Shown here: one piece after another, positions 53,891 to 64,000 of the stretch
How positions within the stretch are numbered: position 1 is the stretch's first letter
Layout: each line of letters opens with the position of its first letter
DNA from: Euclidia mi
Taxonomy: Eukaryota > Arthropoda > Insecta > Lepidoptera > Erebidae
Direction of reading: 5' to 3'
DNA: 64,000 nucleotides
Assembly (NCBI GenBank): GCA_944739405.2
Contig: OX123192.2
Span: forward strand, 49,218,486 to 49,282,485
Made by a program: the position numbers and the translations under genes
Notes under the pieces: model-generated
What the model saw: the letters and a program-made list of their open reading frames with translations, nothing else
What the model was told of the DNA's origin: nothing
Database searches by the model: none

Positions 53891-54357
53891 CAGGGTGTAA
53901 AAATACCCTGACTGACAAAAACTGAAATCCCATGTTGTACCAATCACTATGAACATTTTTTACTTCAACAACATACCTGGGAAATTACTGGTTCAGGAGA
54001 TATTGAGGCTCAAAGTTAGTATGGAATTTTTCTAATTAGGTACAAAATCGATGAATTTACATACATACATACATAGTCTCACGCCTATAACCCCGAAGAG
54101 GTAGGCAGAGGTGTATTTCTACACCCACTTTTCAATTTTCGATGAATTTACCCCGCCAATATGTTCTTTAGATGTCCTATGACCCCATGGATAAATAGGT
54201 ATTACGCGCATTGCGCGCGCGCGCTTTTAATTGTGGTTTAAAAAATGTGAAAACTTAAAAAAAATCGTTTCTCAGGTATTATTTTTGGTTAGTATGACTT
54301 GGCATGATGTCCACAACGAGTAGACTTCGGCTTGGTGATGGGTCTTGTGACATCCTG
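53891..54357. mobile_element. TA-flanked MITE
   Basis: The left end is CAGGGTGTAAAAATACC (53891) and the right end (reverse) CAGGATGTCACAAGACC (54357). Both are flanked by TA (53889-53890, 54358-54359). The inverted repeats are short (about 10 bp). Without the nested insertion it is about 375 bp. Mariner/Tc1-type origin is inferred from TA and the CAGGGTG end. Confidence 0.5.
54061..54138 (-). mobile_element. 78-bp SINE/RTE 3'-end insertion in the MITE
   Basis: A 13-bp direct repeat TCGATGAATTTAC (54048-54060, 54139-54151) flanks a minus-strand insert. The insert ends GGCGTGAGACTATG(TATG)n and contains the CTCTGCCTACC block. It is a severely 5'-truncated copy of the SINE or RTE 3' end. Confidence 0.85.
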
Positions 54358-56840
54358 TATAATTCCATCCTAAGTAATAACAATAATCGAAAAAGAACAT
54401 TTATTAGATCTTTTTATGAAAAACAAAAATACATCCGGACTTAGTATAATAACCTTAAGCATAAATATTGAATCTCAAATAAAGTGCAATAAAAGAAAAA
54501 AAAAACTTACGTAAATTTCAAATTTTATCAATATTTCTCGTGTTTCAAAAAAATATCCAAAATTGTTCACCAGCTCTGGGACTGTTTGTTATTTGTCATA
54601 GCAACGATTTTCTGTCATAGTCTATGACAGAATACCGTTGCCATGGAGATATCATATCGTTGCTATGTATCTATGACTCATAGATACAAAATAGCCAAGC
54701 GTGTTCGTTCAATTGCGTTATTTAGTCGACTATTTTGGCTATAATCTGTGGCCCTCGTATGTGTATCGTTCTTTATCAGTTACTCAGCTAAACAACAACT
54801 AATCAACGTTTATAAGTAAAGAAAAGAACAATGGCAAGATTATACCTGTGAAGTGTTAGAAGCGTCTATAAACGTTAGTTATGAAAAACTTATTAATATA
54901 ATTATTTCGTATTTTGTACGTTTTTAGTTTCAAGTGTTAAAACCTACGTTAAATTATCTAAATTGATAAAATATTTATTGAATACATTAATTTCCGATGC
55001 TTGTTTAATGTCGTTTTCAGAGTTACCATTTCAACAAAACAATCGTATTATTTTAATAGAAAATAGGTAGGTCATCTTTTTAACCTGCATCTAGAAACAA
55101 ATCGAGATAATGTTACAAAAATATTTTATGTTTATTATATTATATAAAAAGAATATTTTATTTATGATATAAATAAATATCATTTTTTACTTGATCTGAG
55201 ATGTCATTTAATTAGAGGTATCAGTAGGCAATTGAAAGATAAAATGACAACACTAAGTGAAAATGTCTACATTGTCAGTATCCCTAAATAATATGTCTAT
55301 CTATGATCCCTATATAGTCCGTGCCACGAGAACATAGACTTTTTGAAACAAAGAATTTCTACAGTAACTTACGCAACCGTAGACAGAGAAACCTATAGAC
55401 AAATGCTTGGCGTGCCGCATGTGAGACAGAACGATAGGTGGATGGTATTGCCATATCACAGATTTTACCCTGATTTTTAGCAGTACCAGATTCAGGGTTC
55501 GCCGCGGCTCGGTCGCGACAAATTAAGGCCGCGCCGCTCGAGCGGCCTTAATTTGTCTTTGTTTTTGTTATTCCCGGCTCAGGCTAGAACAAATGTTGCT
55601 AAGGATTTGAGTTAAAATTTCTTAGTGATATTAGGATGGGTGTAATCTTACATCTCTGCCTACCCCATCGGGGATATAGGCGGGATACAAATCTATAGGC
55701 TAGATAGTTTTTCAGTAAAGTGTCCCAAAAAAGGTTCATGTTGTGGGATACTGAATATGTATAGAAAAAAATAAAACAACATTAAAGTTATGTGACATTG
55801 TAGAGATGCTTGACGACATTTTTGGTGTCCAATTTTTTCAGCCCGTGGCTTCAATCCAACTGCAAAAAATATGATTAAATAAAAATATAATCCAATATTC
55901 GTATAAAAACTTACAAACTGCTCGTCCGATAATTATCGACACAATAGAAAAACCATTGTTAGATCTCATAATAAGTTGGCTGGACGCTTAGTGAATTAAA
56001 GAAGTTATACCATGTAAGTTCATTCACTGTACATTATCAATTCAGTATTTTGTATACCACACAACTACTATAATATGTATTTTGATTCACCGTTGGTACA
56101 AGTAAAACAATATTATTACATTTTTATTACATGAAATTATGTGGTTTGGGGAAAAATAATTTCAAACGTAAGCAACACCAAATAGAGATACAAAGCCATG
56201 GAAGAATAACTAAAGCATATATCCAATCTCTTTGTACAAAGCTTAGAAACTATGGCGAACTGTCAATGTTTGTTTAGCACAGTACTGTCAAAAAACTGTG
56301 CTGACCTTGAAAAAACCGGCACGCGACATGAAACAGAAAATCATATCATTATTTCTTCTTTCTTTACATGACGTATGCATAAGCTGTTGTCTTTCTTGTA
56401 TGAATGAGATGGAAGCTTTCTAGTTGTCTATAGCTTTCTCTGTCCACGTACGCAACGGTACACAAATATGTGTCATTGCAAAGTAATATGTGAATTGATC
56501 GTGTTTTTATCGATATATGCGCTGCCAACAGTGTTTTGTGGTACTGGCATATGTCAGACATCTGGAACGTCAACATTTTGCGTTAATCCATTTTTTTTTT
56601 CATTCTTAGGCATTTATCTGAGGATAAACATATTTTTTGGATGTTAAGAATATTTTTGGTGTCGCAATGCTCGTCCTACGGTCGGCATCTCGGAAAAGCG
56701 GGTGCAGAATTGCAGATGGCGAACTATTAGTCTCAAAAAAGATTCTTTACATCCAATAAAAATAAATAGCTTCTTCTCACGAAGGTAACCCCAAATGATA
56801 TTTTACCGTGACTTTTTAATGGATTTTGTTTAAGTTCATT
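54358..56840. other. Intergenic with repeat fragments, no gene seen
   Basis: 54585-54690 has partial inverted symmetry around TGTCATAGTCTATGACA. 55517-55557 is a hairpin with 16-bp arms (GACAAATTAAGGCCGC). 55640-55690 reads CATCTCTGCCTACCCCATCG then GGGATATAGGCGGGATACAA, another SINE/RTE 3' end (+). 55300-55345 recurs inverted at 62940-62985. A minus-strand frame at 56364-56576 has no motif. Confidence 0.45.
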
Positions 56841-57365
56841 GTGACGTTTTCATTTGAGACGGAGGATCTCAGGTAGGATGTCGGGGTTTGAGAGAAACAC
56901 TGCTAGGCTGAACAGGTTCTTTATTATGTCTCACTACCGCTTACATACAGTATGACCGAACTAGGTAAGCACTGGCCTGAGGGCTGGAGCGTAGACTCCT
57001 GCTGCTCTCCGACACTCGCAGGGTAGCTGCTCGTAGGGTCGCCGATGAGCTGGCCAAGGTGCGCTGCGCAGGCAGCTCTGTGGTCGAGGTTCAGGCTGAG
57101 CGGGGTCTCAGGCGGTGCAGCCGATGTGGGCCGAGCGGTCAGGCTCAGGCGTCCGTGGCCTGGCTGTAGGAGCTCGTAGGCAGGAACGGAGGCTTGGGTG
57201 GCAGCTGGCTAGTAGCGGCACGGCGCCAGCAGCTCGTGGCTTGTAGCCCGTAGAGAGAAGACAGGTGCAGTGAGCCCGTAGGAAGAACTGGAAACAGCAT
57301 AGAGAATACACAGCAACCGGTCTGGAACAGGCGGTCCCTAGATCGGCTGTTATGCTTAGGAGACA
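56841..57365 (-). repeat. Candidate solo LTR
   Basis: On the minus strand the stretch begins TGTCTCCTAAGCATAACAGC (57365) and ends AAATGAAAACGTCACA (56841), i.e. TG...CA. It is GC-rich in the body and has an AATAAAG polyadenylation-like signal near the end (56918 region). No internal retrotransposon part is next to it. A target duplication is not evident, so the boundaries are tentative. Two 90-codon minus-strand frames here are Pro/Ser/Arg-rich and look non-coding. Confidence 0.4.
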
Positions 57366-58390
57366 CAAATAAAATTGTCTGGTCTGATCTACCACGAATC
57401 AGTTTTAATGGCAAAGACCTATAATTTAGGAAAACCGTTAAAAATTTGGGTGTCCATATAGATGAAACAATGTCTTGGCGACTTCAGATACAAGAAACAA
57501 GTTGAAAACTGTTTGCTTCAGCCGCATCAATACGAAAATTACGCAATTTCCTTCCAACTGCAACTAAAATTGCACTTGCAAAATCTTTGCTTCTGCCGAT
57601 CCTTGACTACGCTGATGTCAGCTATCTTGACCCCACAGAGGAGCAACTGAACAAACTTGAGCGTCTCCAAAATTTATGCATACGTTTTATATTTGGTTTA
57701 CGCAAATATGATCATATTTCAGAATTCCGCAACAGGCTCAAGTTGCTTCCGATTCGCCTTCGCAGAAATACTCATATTCTTACATTACTGTATAATATTC
57801 TGTTTAATCCCAATAGTCCCTCATATCTTAAAGAACGTTTTAAGTTCCTTCATGACACACATTCAAGGTCCTTGAGGTCGTCTGTGGACTTGAGGCTGGA
57901 GATGCCAATGCATTCCACTAATTATTTTGACAAATCTTTTACTGTACAAGCTGCGCGCCTGTGGAATGCATTGCCTCTAGATATTCATAGAGCAAAATCA
58001 CCTAGTATATTTAAAGGTTTGTTGAAATCGCACTATCTTTCATCCATATAACATTTTTCATTATAGTTATAGTATGTATTATATATTATTTTTATATTAT
58101 ATATATATATATTTATATGTGTATGTCGTGTATGTATATATATACATATATACATACATGTGTCTGTATATCTATGAACTACTTGTATACCATTCTGGTT
58201 GTCTTTAAACTACACCATTTATCGCACTAAACTTATTTACCATCTGTCCATCCTAAGGTTGCCTGGCAGAGATTGCTTTTAGCGATAAGGCCGCCATTTG
58301 TACATTCTGTTTGTGTTTTGTATATATTTTGTTCTATAATGTAACTTTTTGTAAGGTGTACAATAAAGAATAATCTATCAATCAATCAAT
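57366..58390 (+). pseudogene. LINE-C copy 1, 3' part
   Basis: The + strand starts in the RT C-terminal region (VKNLGVHIDETMSWRLQIQ) and, after stops and a frameshift, reads SLLLPILDYADVSYLDPTEE, IRFIFGLRKYDHISEFR, THILTLLYNILFNPNSPSYL and RLWNALPLDIHRAKSPSIFK, ending at 58051. A 3' UTR with a TATA/TATG microsatellite (58090-58170) follows. It carries the block GGTTGCCTGGCAGAGATTGC, AGCGATAAGGCCGCC, and a tail (TCAA)n at 58375-58390. Confidence 0.8.
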
Positions 58391-59092
58391 ACTACAGACA
58401 GAACGTATAGGCACACAGACAACTAGAATATGCTTACCCCCAGCGGGACAGTAAAAAGAGAAGTAGGATTGTAGTTGTAGTTACTACAACCATCAGCGAG
58501 ACGGTGTGTAGGGCACGTGATCGACTTAGATCGCGCACCCATCTTATATAGTATATCTATATAAGATGGGTACGCGATCTCTGGATATAGATATAGGCCA
58601 TTGACTCACAACTGCCTTTGGCTAGTGAACATGACCATATTTGGTAATAATGCGAACGGCTAAGCTGGCGTTAAGCGCCTGCGAGATATTATAACGCAAT
58701 ACGTGTAGTATTGCTTATAGTTAAAATTCCTTATTGGGTACAAGGCTTTTAAGACATACGTTAATACAATTCTATTCTTCAATAATGTAACTTTAATCTC
58801 TTCACTATTGTTTGTGTTCCACTATCTTCTTCATTTTCAACTTTATTGTAACTGATAAACTTTTTAACGTTATACCCGGACTAGATGCATAAGTTTGTTG
58901 TTGTTTTTGTCAATTATGTATATTTTTAGTTTGTTATCAGCACAACTGGCAGGTGGTGTATTAATGGTAAATATTTTTAATTTAATTATTATTACTTTTA
59001 ATTTATTTAATATTTAATCATTCATAACTAATATTAAGTATTTATACATACTCTTATTTAATATATTTTTATTATATATATTGCGTTCATAA
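58391..59092. other. No gene seen; one hairpin
   Basis: 58537-58551 (ACCCATCTTATATAG) is inverted at 58557-58571, and weaker pairing extends both sides (GATCGCG / CGCGATC). 58600-59092 is AT-rich without an ORF1-like frame for the following LINE-C copy. Confidence 0.6.
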
Positions 59093-62032
59093 CATATATT
59101 CACCATTGATAATAATTCTATAAATAACTACGATAGTTTCCACTCCGTTTGTAGCCTAGATGATAGCTTTTCCAGTGTGCCGTCGCTAGCTGATTGCCTT
59201 AATTCACAATTTTCTGATGTACCTAAAAATTTCAATGTCGTTCATATCAATGCCCAAAGCATTCCGGCACATTTCCCTGATATGCTGGCCAATCTTGATT
59301 GTAAGAGCATTTACGCTATCCTTGTTTCTGAGTCATGGCTTAAGCCCTGTCTTCCCTCAACATTATACTCCCTACCTGGTTTTCAACTTATCAGAAATGA
59401 CCGAGCGATTGGGGGTGGTGGCGGTGTTGCCATTTACCTCCGCTCATATATCCCTTAGACAATTGTTGATATGTCAGCACAACCACCGCCACAAGATGCT
59501 GGGGAACATTTGTTTCTGGAAGTTGTATTAAACCGCACTAAAGTCCTACTCGGCGTTTATTATTGTCCTTCATTACGTATAGATCTCTTTTCTTCTTTTG
59601 AAACCATGCTGGTCAATCTTGTGCCCTCTTACAATCACATTATCATAATGGGTGACTTTAATACCTGTCTCCTTAAAAATGATTCTCGCTCTTCTTCTCT
59701 CCTTTCAACATCTTTAAGTTGTAACTTGTCAATTCTCCCTTTAAATGCAACTCATCATTTTCCAAATTCTTCACCTTCTCTTCTAGATCTTATCTTAGTT
59801 TCCTCAAGGGAACATGTCGCCACGCACGGGCAATACCCGGCAGACATGTTCTCCTATCATGACTTACTTTTTCTATCTTACCAAATCCGCCCTCCAAAGG
59901 CTAAGCCTAAAATATTAATGCAGCGCAATTTCCGTAACATCAATATAAATAATCTCTGTAAAGATGCTAGTGATATTGACTGGAATCAACTTATTAATTC
60001 GAACTCTGTTGATGAAAAAGTTGCCATCTTTACAAGTCAAATCACAAAATTGTATGACAAACATGCACCTATTCGACCCGTTAAAATAAAACATCCTCCA
60101 TCGCCGTGGCTCACAGAAAACATCAAGCAGCTGATACGTAAGAAAGCTGCAGCAAAATTTAAGTACAAAATTAGACCTGATGCTTTGCATCTCCAAAAGT
60201 ATATCGCAATCAGAAATCACTGCAATAGGGTGTGTCGGGACGCACAACGCCAACATATCCACAGCTCTGTACAAAACGGAGATCCAGCAAAGGTCTGGAA
60301 ATTTCTTAAAATCCTGGGGGTCGGCAAAGCACGTCAACACATTAATCCTACTGACTTCAATATTGACTTGCTCAATCAACATTTCTCTGCTTCGTCCTTC
60401 ATCGATAGGACTATTAAGACAAGCACTATTAATTATCTTTCATCATTGCCTACCCCTAGTTATTCACCATTTGTCTTTAATCAGTTCACTGATAGTGATG
60501 TTAAGAAGAGCATAGTATCAATCACGTCCAACGCAGTTGGTAGTGACTGTGTCAGCCGTAACATGATCATTCCTGTCCTTGACGCAATCCTACCCATAAT
60601 TACCCACATCCTCAATTTTTCCTTGTCCAGTGGTTTATTTCTATCGATATGGAAGGACGCCCAAATTACTCCTAAACCAAAAATTTCTCATCCTTCATCC
60701 TATTCCGATTATCGGCCCATTTCTATCCTGCCATTCCTCTCTAAAGTCCTCGAACGTCTCGTGTACCACCAAATTAACTCCTTCCTCTGTAAGAATAATC
60801 TTCTAAATCCCTTTCAATCCGGTTTCCGTTCGGGACATAGCACAGTCACATCCTTAGTCAATGTTACGGACGACATCAGGGCTGGTATGGAAGGCGGACA
60901 GCTCACAATTGTATGTCTTCTTGATTTTAGTAACGCCTTTAATACGGTAGATTTTGATATTCTTCTTGGACGCCTTTGTTCTCTTAACATATCTCCTACG
61001 GTGATTGATTGGTTTCGTAGTTACCTGTGTGGCCGCCGACAACGTGTACATATCGAGAATTCACTTTCTTCTTGGTGTAATACAAATGCCGGTGTGCCCC
61101 AGGGTGGCGTATTGTCTCCTTTACTCTTCTCAATATTCATAAATTCTATCTGTAATAACCTTCGCTGTTCCTATCACCTTTATGCAGATGATCTCCAGAA
61201 ATACACGCAGTCAACACTGTCGCAGATGTCACATTCTTTAGATATCATTAACAGTGATTTGGCACTAATCAGCAAGTGGAGCAAGTCTTTTGGGCTTAAA
61301 CTTAATCCCACCAAAACTCAAATCATTGTTATTGATAGCTCTAGAATGAAAAGTAAAATTGACTGGTCACTACTCCCTCATATAATGTTTGATGGCACGA
61401 TTATCCCTATACAAGACAAAGTAAAAAATCTGGGTCTCACTATCGACTCGACTCTTACTTGGGGACCGCAGATACAAGAAGTGAGTCGTAAGGTGTTTGC
61501 TTCAGTTGGTTCACTGAGGCGACTAAGAAACTTTCTGCCCACTGCTACTAAAATTGCGCTCGCTTAGTCTCTTCTGTTACCCATTATTGATAATGCAGAT
61601 GTCAGCTATCTAGACCTCACCGAAAACCAGCTAGATAAACTTGAGCGAATTCAAAATGTCTGTATACGATTCGTATTTGGTTTGCGCAAATACGACCATG
61701 TTTCACAATTTCGAACGCAGCTCAAGTGGTTACCAATTCGACATCGCCGGAATGCTCACATTCTCACTTTACTGTACAATATACTGTTTAACCCTTCAAC
61801 TCCCTCCTATCTTAAAGGAAGATTTGAGTTCCTTCATGATACACATAATAGATATTTAAGGTCATCAGAAAATTTGAGGCTTAAAATGCCGGTAAATTCC
61901 ACGGCTTTTTATGACAATTCCTTCACCGTAACTGCCGTTCGCTTGTGGAATAAATTACCGCTGCACATTAGGCAAGCTAAGACGGTAGCTATATTTAAAT
62001 CCTTAGTGAAGGAATATTATCTTTCATTATAG
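59093..62032 (+). pseudogene. LINE-C copy 2 ORF2 (endonuclease and RT), two stops
   Basis: A single frame from 59093 to the TAG/TAA region at 62032 is broken only by TAG at 59456-59458 and TAG at 61565-61567. Endonuclease: FNVVHINAQSIPAHF, AILVSESWLKP, GGGGGVAIYLRS, HIIIMGDFNTCLL, SYHDLLFLS. RT: SSYSDYRPISILPFLSKVLE, NPFQSGFRSGHSTVTSL, IVCLLDFSNAFNTVDF, AGVPQGGVLSPLLFSIFIN, YHLYADDLQ (YADD, codon about 697). C-terminus: RFVFGLRKYDHVSQF, TAVRLWNKLPLHIRQ. No in-frame ATG lies near the start, and ORF1 is absent. The second TAG corresponds to a lysine codon in copy 1 (AKSLLLPI). Confidence 0.9.
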
Positions 62033-62435
62033 TTTACAGTCCATTCTAAAATATTCTATAATTGAGGCATTGCTATAGTTCATGTGTGTATAATTATGTC
62101 CTTTATATATTTATGTTTTGTATGCTTATGTGTATATGTATTTGTATGTATGTATATGTATATATCTATTTGTATGTAGGTATATAGAGTAGAGTATATG
62201 AATAAGTATATATGTATGTGTTTAGAGATATCTATGTATTCTAAGTATTATGACTGTTACACCTACAACTACCACTATTTTCCGACCAATAATATTTCCA
62301 TCCAAAGGTTGCCTGGTAGAGATCGCTATAAGCGATAAGGCCGCCCATTGTACTTCGCTTATATTGTATGATGTCTTATGTAATATTTCTGGTGTATAAT
62401 AAAGCATAAATAAATAAATAAATAATAAATAAATA
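62033..62435 (+). other. LINE-C copy 2 3' UTR and tail
   Basis: It holds a TATG/TATA microsatellite (62110-62220), the block GGTTGCCTGGTAGAGATCGC and AAGCGATAAGGCCGCCC (62308-62345), AATAAAG at 62398 and a (TAAA)n tail to 62435. Confidence 0.8.
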
Positions 62436-63495
62436 TTACGTTACACATTCATACACAATGTAAAATCTCTATGCCTAGACATTTTAATGTAATGTACTAG
62501 CTAGTGGTCTGTGATATTATTCATTCGTGGTATTTTTTATTTATTTTACAAAAGCTTAGCTATTGACTACGATTAAAAAATCAAGTCAATAATAGAGTAA
62601 GTACTACACTATCATTGACATACATGGCTCTCTATTGTTGTCTTGCATTTACAGAATTACTTACGGGTAAAAACTAAAAAAATATCGGCAATTCATGAAG
62701 ATATTCCGGGAAATTCGACCACTCAAACACAAAATAAAATATGTTTATTTTTGTAAAATTAGAAAAAAATTGGTCACGACAAGAAGTCATAGATAGTAAA
62801 ATATAAATTCGAATACTTAGTAGCATAATTGAGCATTGAAACAAATAAACTAATGTTCAAAAAGTATAAAAGTTCACTAAAGCATAAAATCTCAAAAACA
62901 ACTGTTTGAAACAAAGGTTGTGAAGCCCTGAATGTGTCTTTACAAAAAGTCTAGCTTCTCGTGGCACCAACTATAGTCTGTGACGTTGTCAACGTTCTTT
63001 TCACAGAGTACCTTTTTATATACGGGTTCTTTTCTTTCCGAAAAGCTTATTTGGTAGTATTCTCGTTGTTTTCGCAGTTTTTAGTTGAATTATCCTTATT
63101 TTTGACCCTCGCTTACCCCCTGGACTTGATTCGCTGCCCCATACGACGACTTGTGCTTTCTCACGGACTATCTGCGCTCAAAACATCTGGACCTATAGCT
63201 TTTTGTACACGGACTTCGATTGTGCCTTAAGATTTTGTTATGATGCGAAGTAGCAGGCCTACACGCATATTGTGCGTGAATTGTAACATTTGCGATATCG
63301 CATCTTAGATCAGAACCCAGAGTTTGTTCTTTGCTCTGCAACTGGGTTTATCCACAAATCGTAGGTTATTAAACATTATTATGCTTACTTATCAATTTAG
63401 CGTAAGTTTCAGTGGATTTTCAAAGCAGTTTAAAATATTACAAAATTCGGTAACATTAGTCTATCTAGATGTAGTGTGATGCGTTTTGTTTGCCT
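62436..63495. other. No gene seen
   Basis: AT-rich. An 89-codon frame at 62961-63230 is hydrophobic at its start (YLFIYGFFSFRKAYLVVFS) but has no family match I know. 62940-62985 is an inverted relative of 55300-55345. Confidence 0.35.
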
Positions 63496-64000
63496 GTAGT
63501 AATAGATTAGATTAGATTATACTTTATTGCACACCAAAAGAAATGTTTACAATACATTAGGCTTAAAAACTACGAGTAATGTACAATCGGCGGCCTTATC
63601 GCTAAGTGCGATCTCTTCCAGGCAACCTTTGGATGGACAGGAATGATGTTAGCAGTTTTATGAGACGATGGTGGTGTTATTAGGATGGATACGCAATAAT
63701 AAATACTTAAATAAAATACATTACATACATTTTCATAATACATACAAATACTTACACATATATAGAATAGATATATACATACATATATTTGTACAATATG
63801 AATACATAAAAATATAAAAAACATGAATAGATACATTGAAATACCTAGAAGTCGCGTAGACAGAAAACTATTAAATTACATTACGAATTTAAGTAGTGTT
63901 TTTTTAGAGAATCTTTAAAAATATTCAATGATGTTGCTCTTCGGATTTGTAATGGCAAAGCATTCCACAGACGCACTGCCTGAGCAGTAAAGGATTAAAA
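63496..64000 (-). pseudogene. LINE-C copy 3, 3' end (runs off right edge)
   Basis: The minus strand reads VRLWNALPLQIRRATSLNIF then KDSLKKHYLNS and a stop near 63885, the C-terminus of the LINE-C protein. The 3' UTR follows, with a TATG-type microsatellite (63720-63800), the block GGTTGCCTGGAAGAGATCGC and AGCGATAAGGCCGCC (63590-63630), CAATAAAG and a (TAATC)n tail ending at about 63500. It lies in opposite orientation to copies 1 and 2. Confidence 0.85.

Noticed and set aside
57108..57414. Two overlapping 90-codon Pro/Ser/Arg-rich frames
   Set aside because: They lie within the GC-rich candidate LTR and have low-complexity composition.
62961..63230. 89-codon hydrophobic frame
   Set aside because: No homology signal, no promoter, and the neighbourhood is AT-rich repeat debris; listed only in the gap description.

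Overview
The window reads as eukaryotic, AT-rich, gene-poor nuclear DNA that is almost entirely transposable-element (TE) derived. The best guess is a moth or butterfly (Lepidoptera). The reasons are: a tRNA-related SINE family whose 3' end carries the GCCTACCCC/GGCGTGA block, non-LTR tails ending in CAGCAGTGGG plus GATGATGAT, retrotransposon ORF1 proteins resembling the baculovirus FP25K-like family, and ACTAGCTGT-bounded repeats. I recognise no host gene with confidence. No rRNA, true tRNA or CRISPR array is visible. Element names used below (BEL-1, BEL-2, LINE-A, LINE-B, LINE-C, RTE-A, RTE-B, RTE-C, ZF-LINE) are labels for this window only.

Layout. 1-384: 3' tail of a LINE inserted into BEL-1. 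385-6690: BEL-1, a decayed BEL/Pao LTR retrotransposon on the minus strand. 6898-14220: LINE-A on the minus strand (ORF1, endonuclease, RT), split by a nearly full-length RTE-A element at 7499-10628. 16376-17337: a mariner-like DNA transposon with an RTE-B fragment nested in it. 17561-19165: a repeat block holding about eight 119-bp minisatellite units rich in GCCATC. 20230-20843: a CpG-rich patch followed by a Harbinger-like MITE. 22135-23047: an RTE-A relative carrying a 47-bp micro-insertion. 24159-25082: an RTE 5' fragment between direct repeats. 25353-27154: ZF-LINE, with a C2H2 finger and a YLDD-type reverse transcriptase.

28498-37256 is the most striking part. An approximately 2-kb foldback element with arms of about 0.8 kb contains an apparently intact BEL/Pao element (BEL-2, 28666-35387). 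BEL-2 has LTRs that look identical, a 5-bp target duplication and one uninterrupted 1782-residue Gag-Pol frame. The right half then holds a SINE with a palindrome between its A and B boxes (38421-38690), a TAA-flanked MITE (39007-39618), two RTE fragments meeting tail to tail (40325-41930), several SINE copies (43506-46662), LINE-B (about 48051-53075), a TA-flanked MITE with a nested SINE/RTE tail (53891-54357), a candidate solo LTR (56841-57365) and three copies of LINE-C (57366-58390, 59093-62435, 63496-64000). The middle LINE-C copy is broken by only two stop codons.

These parts do not form an operon or pathway. They relate as nested insertions and as autonomous/non-autonomous partners. 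The likeliest partnership is RTE-A supplying the machinery for the SINE family that shares its 3' end. The features most worth pursuing are the SINE/RTE 3'-end sharing with two target-duplication-flanked micro-insertions, the array of YY1/PHO-like motifs, the young BEL inside a foldback element, and the unusually frequent short perfect inverted duplications, several lying inside TE coding sequence. All calls come from reading the sequence; no database search was possible.
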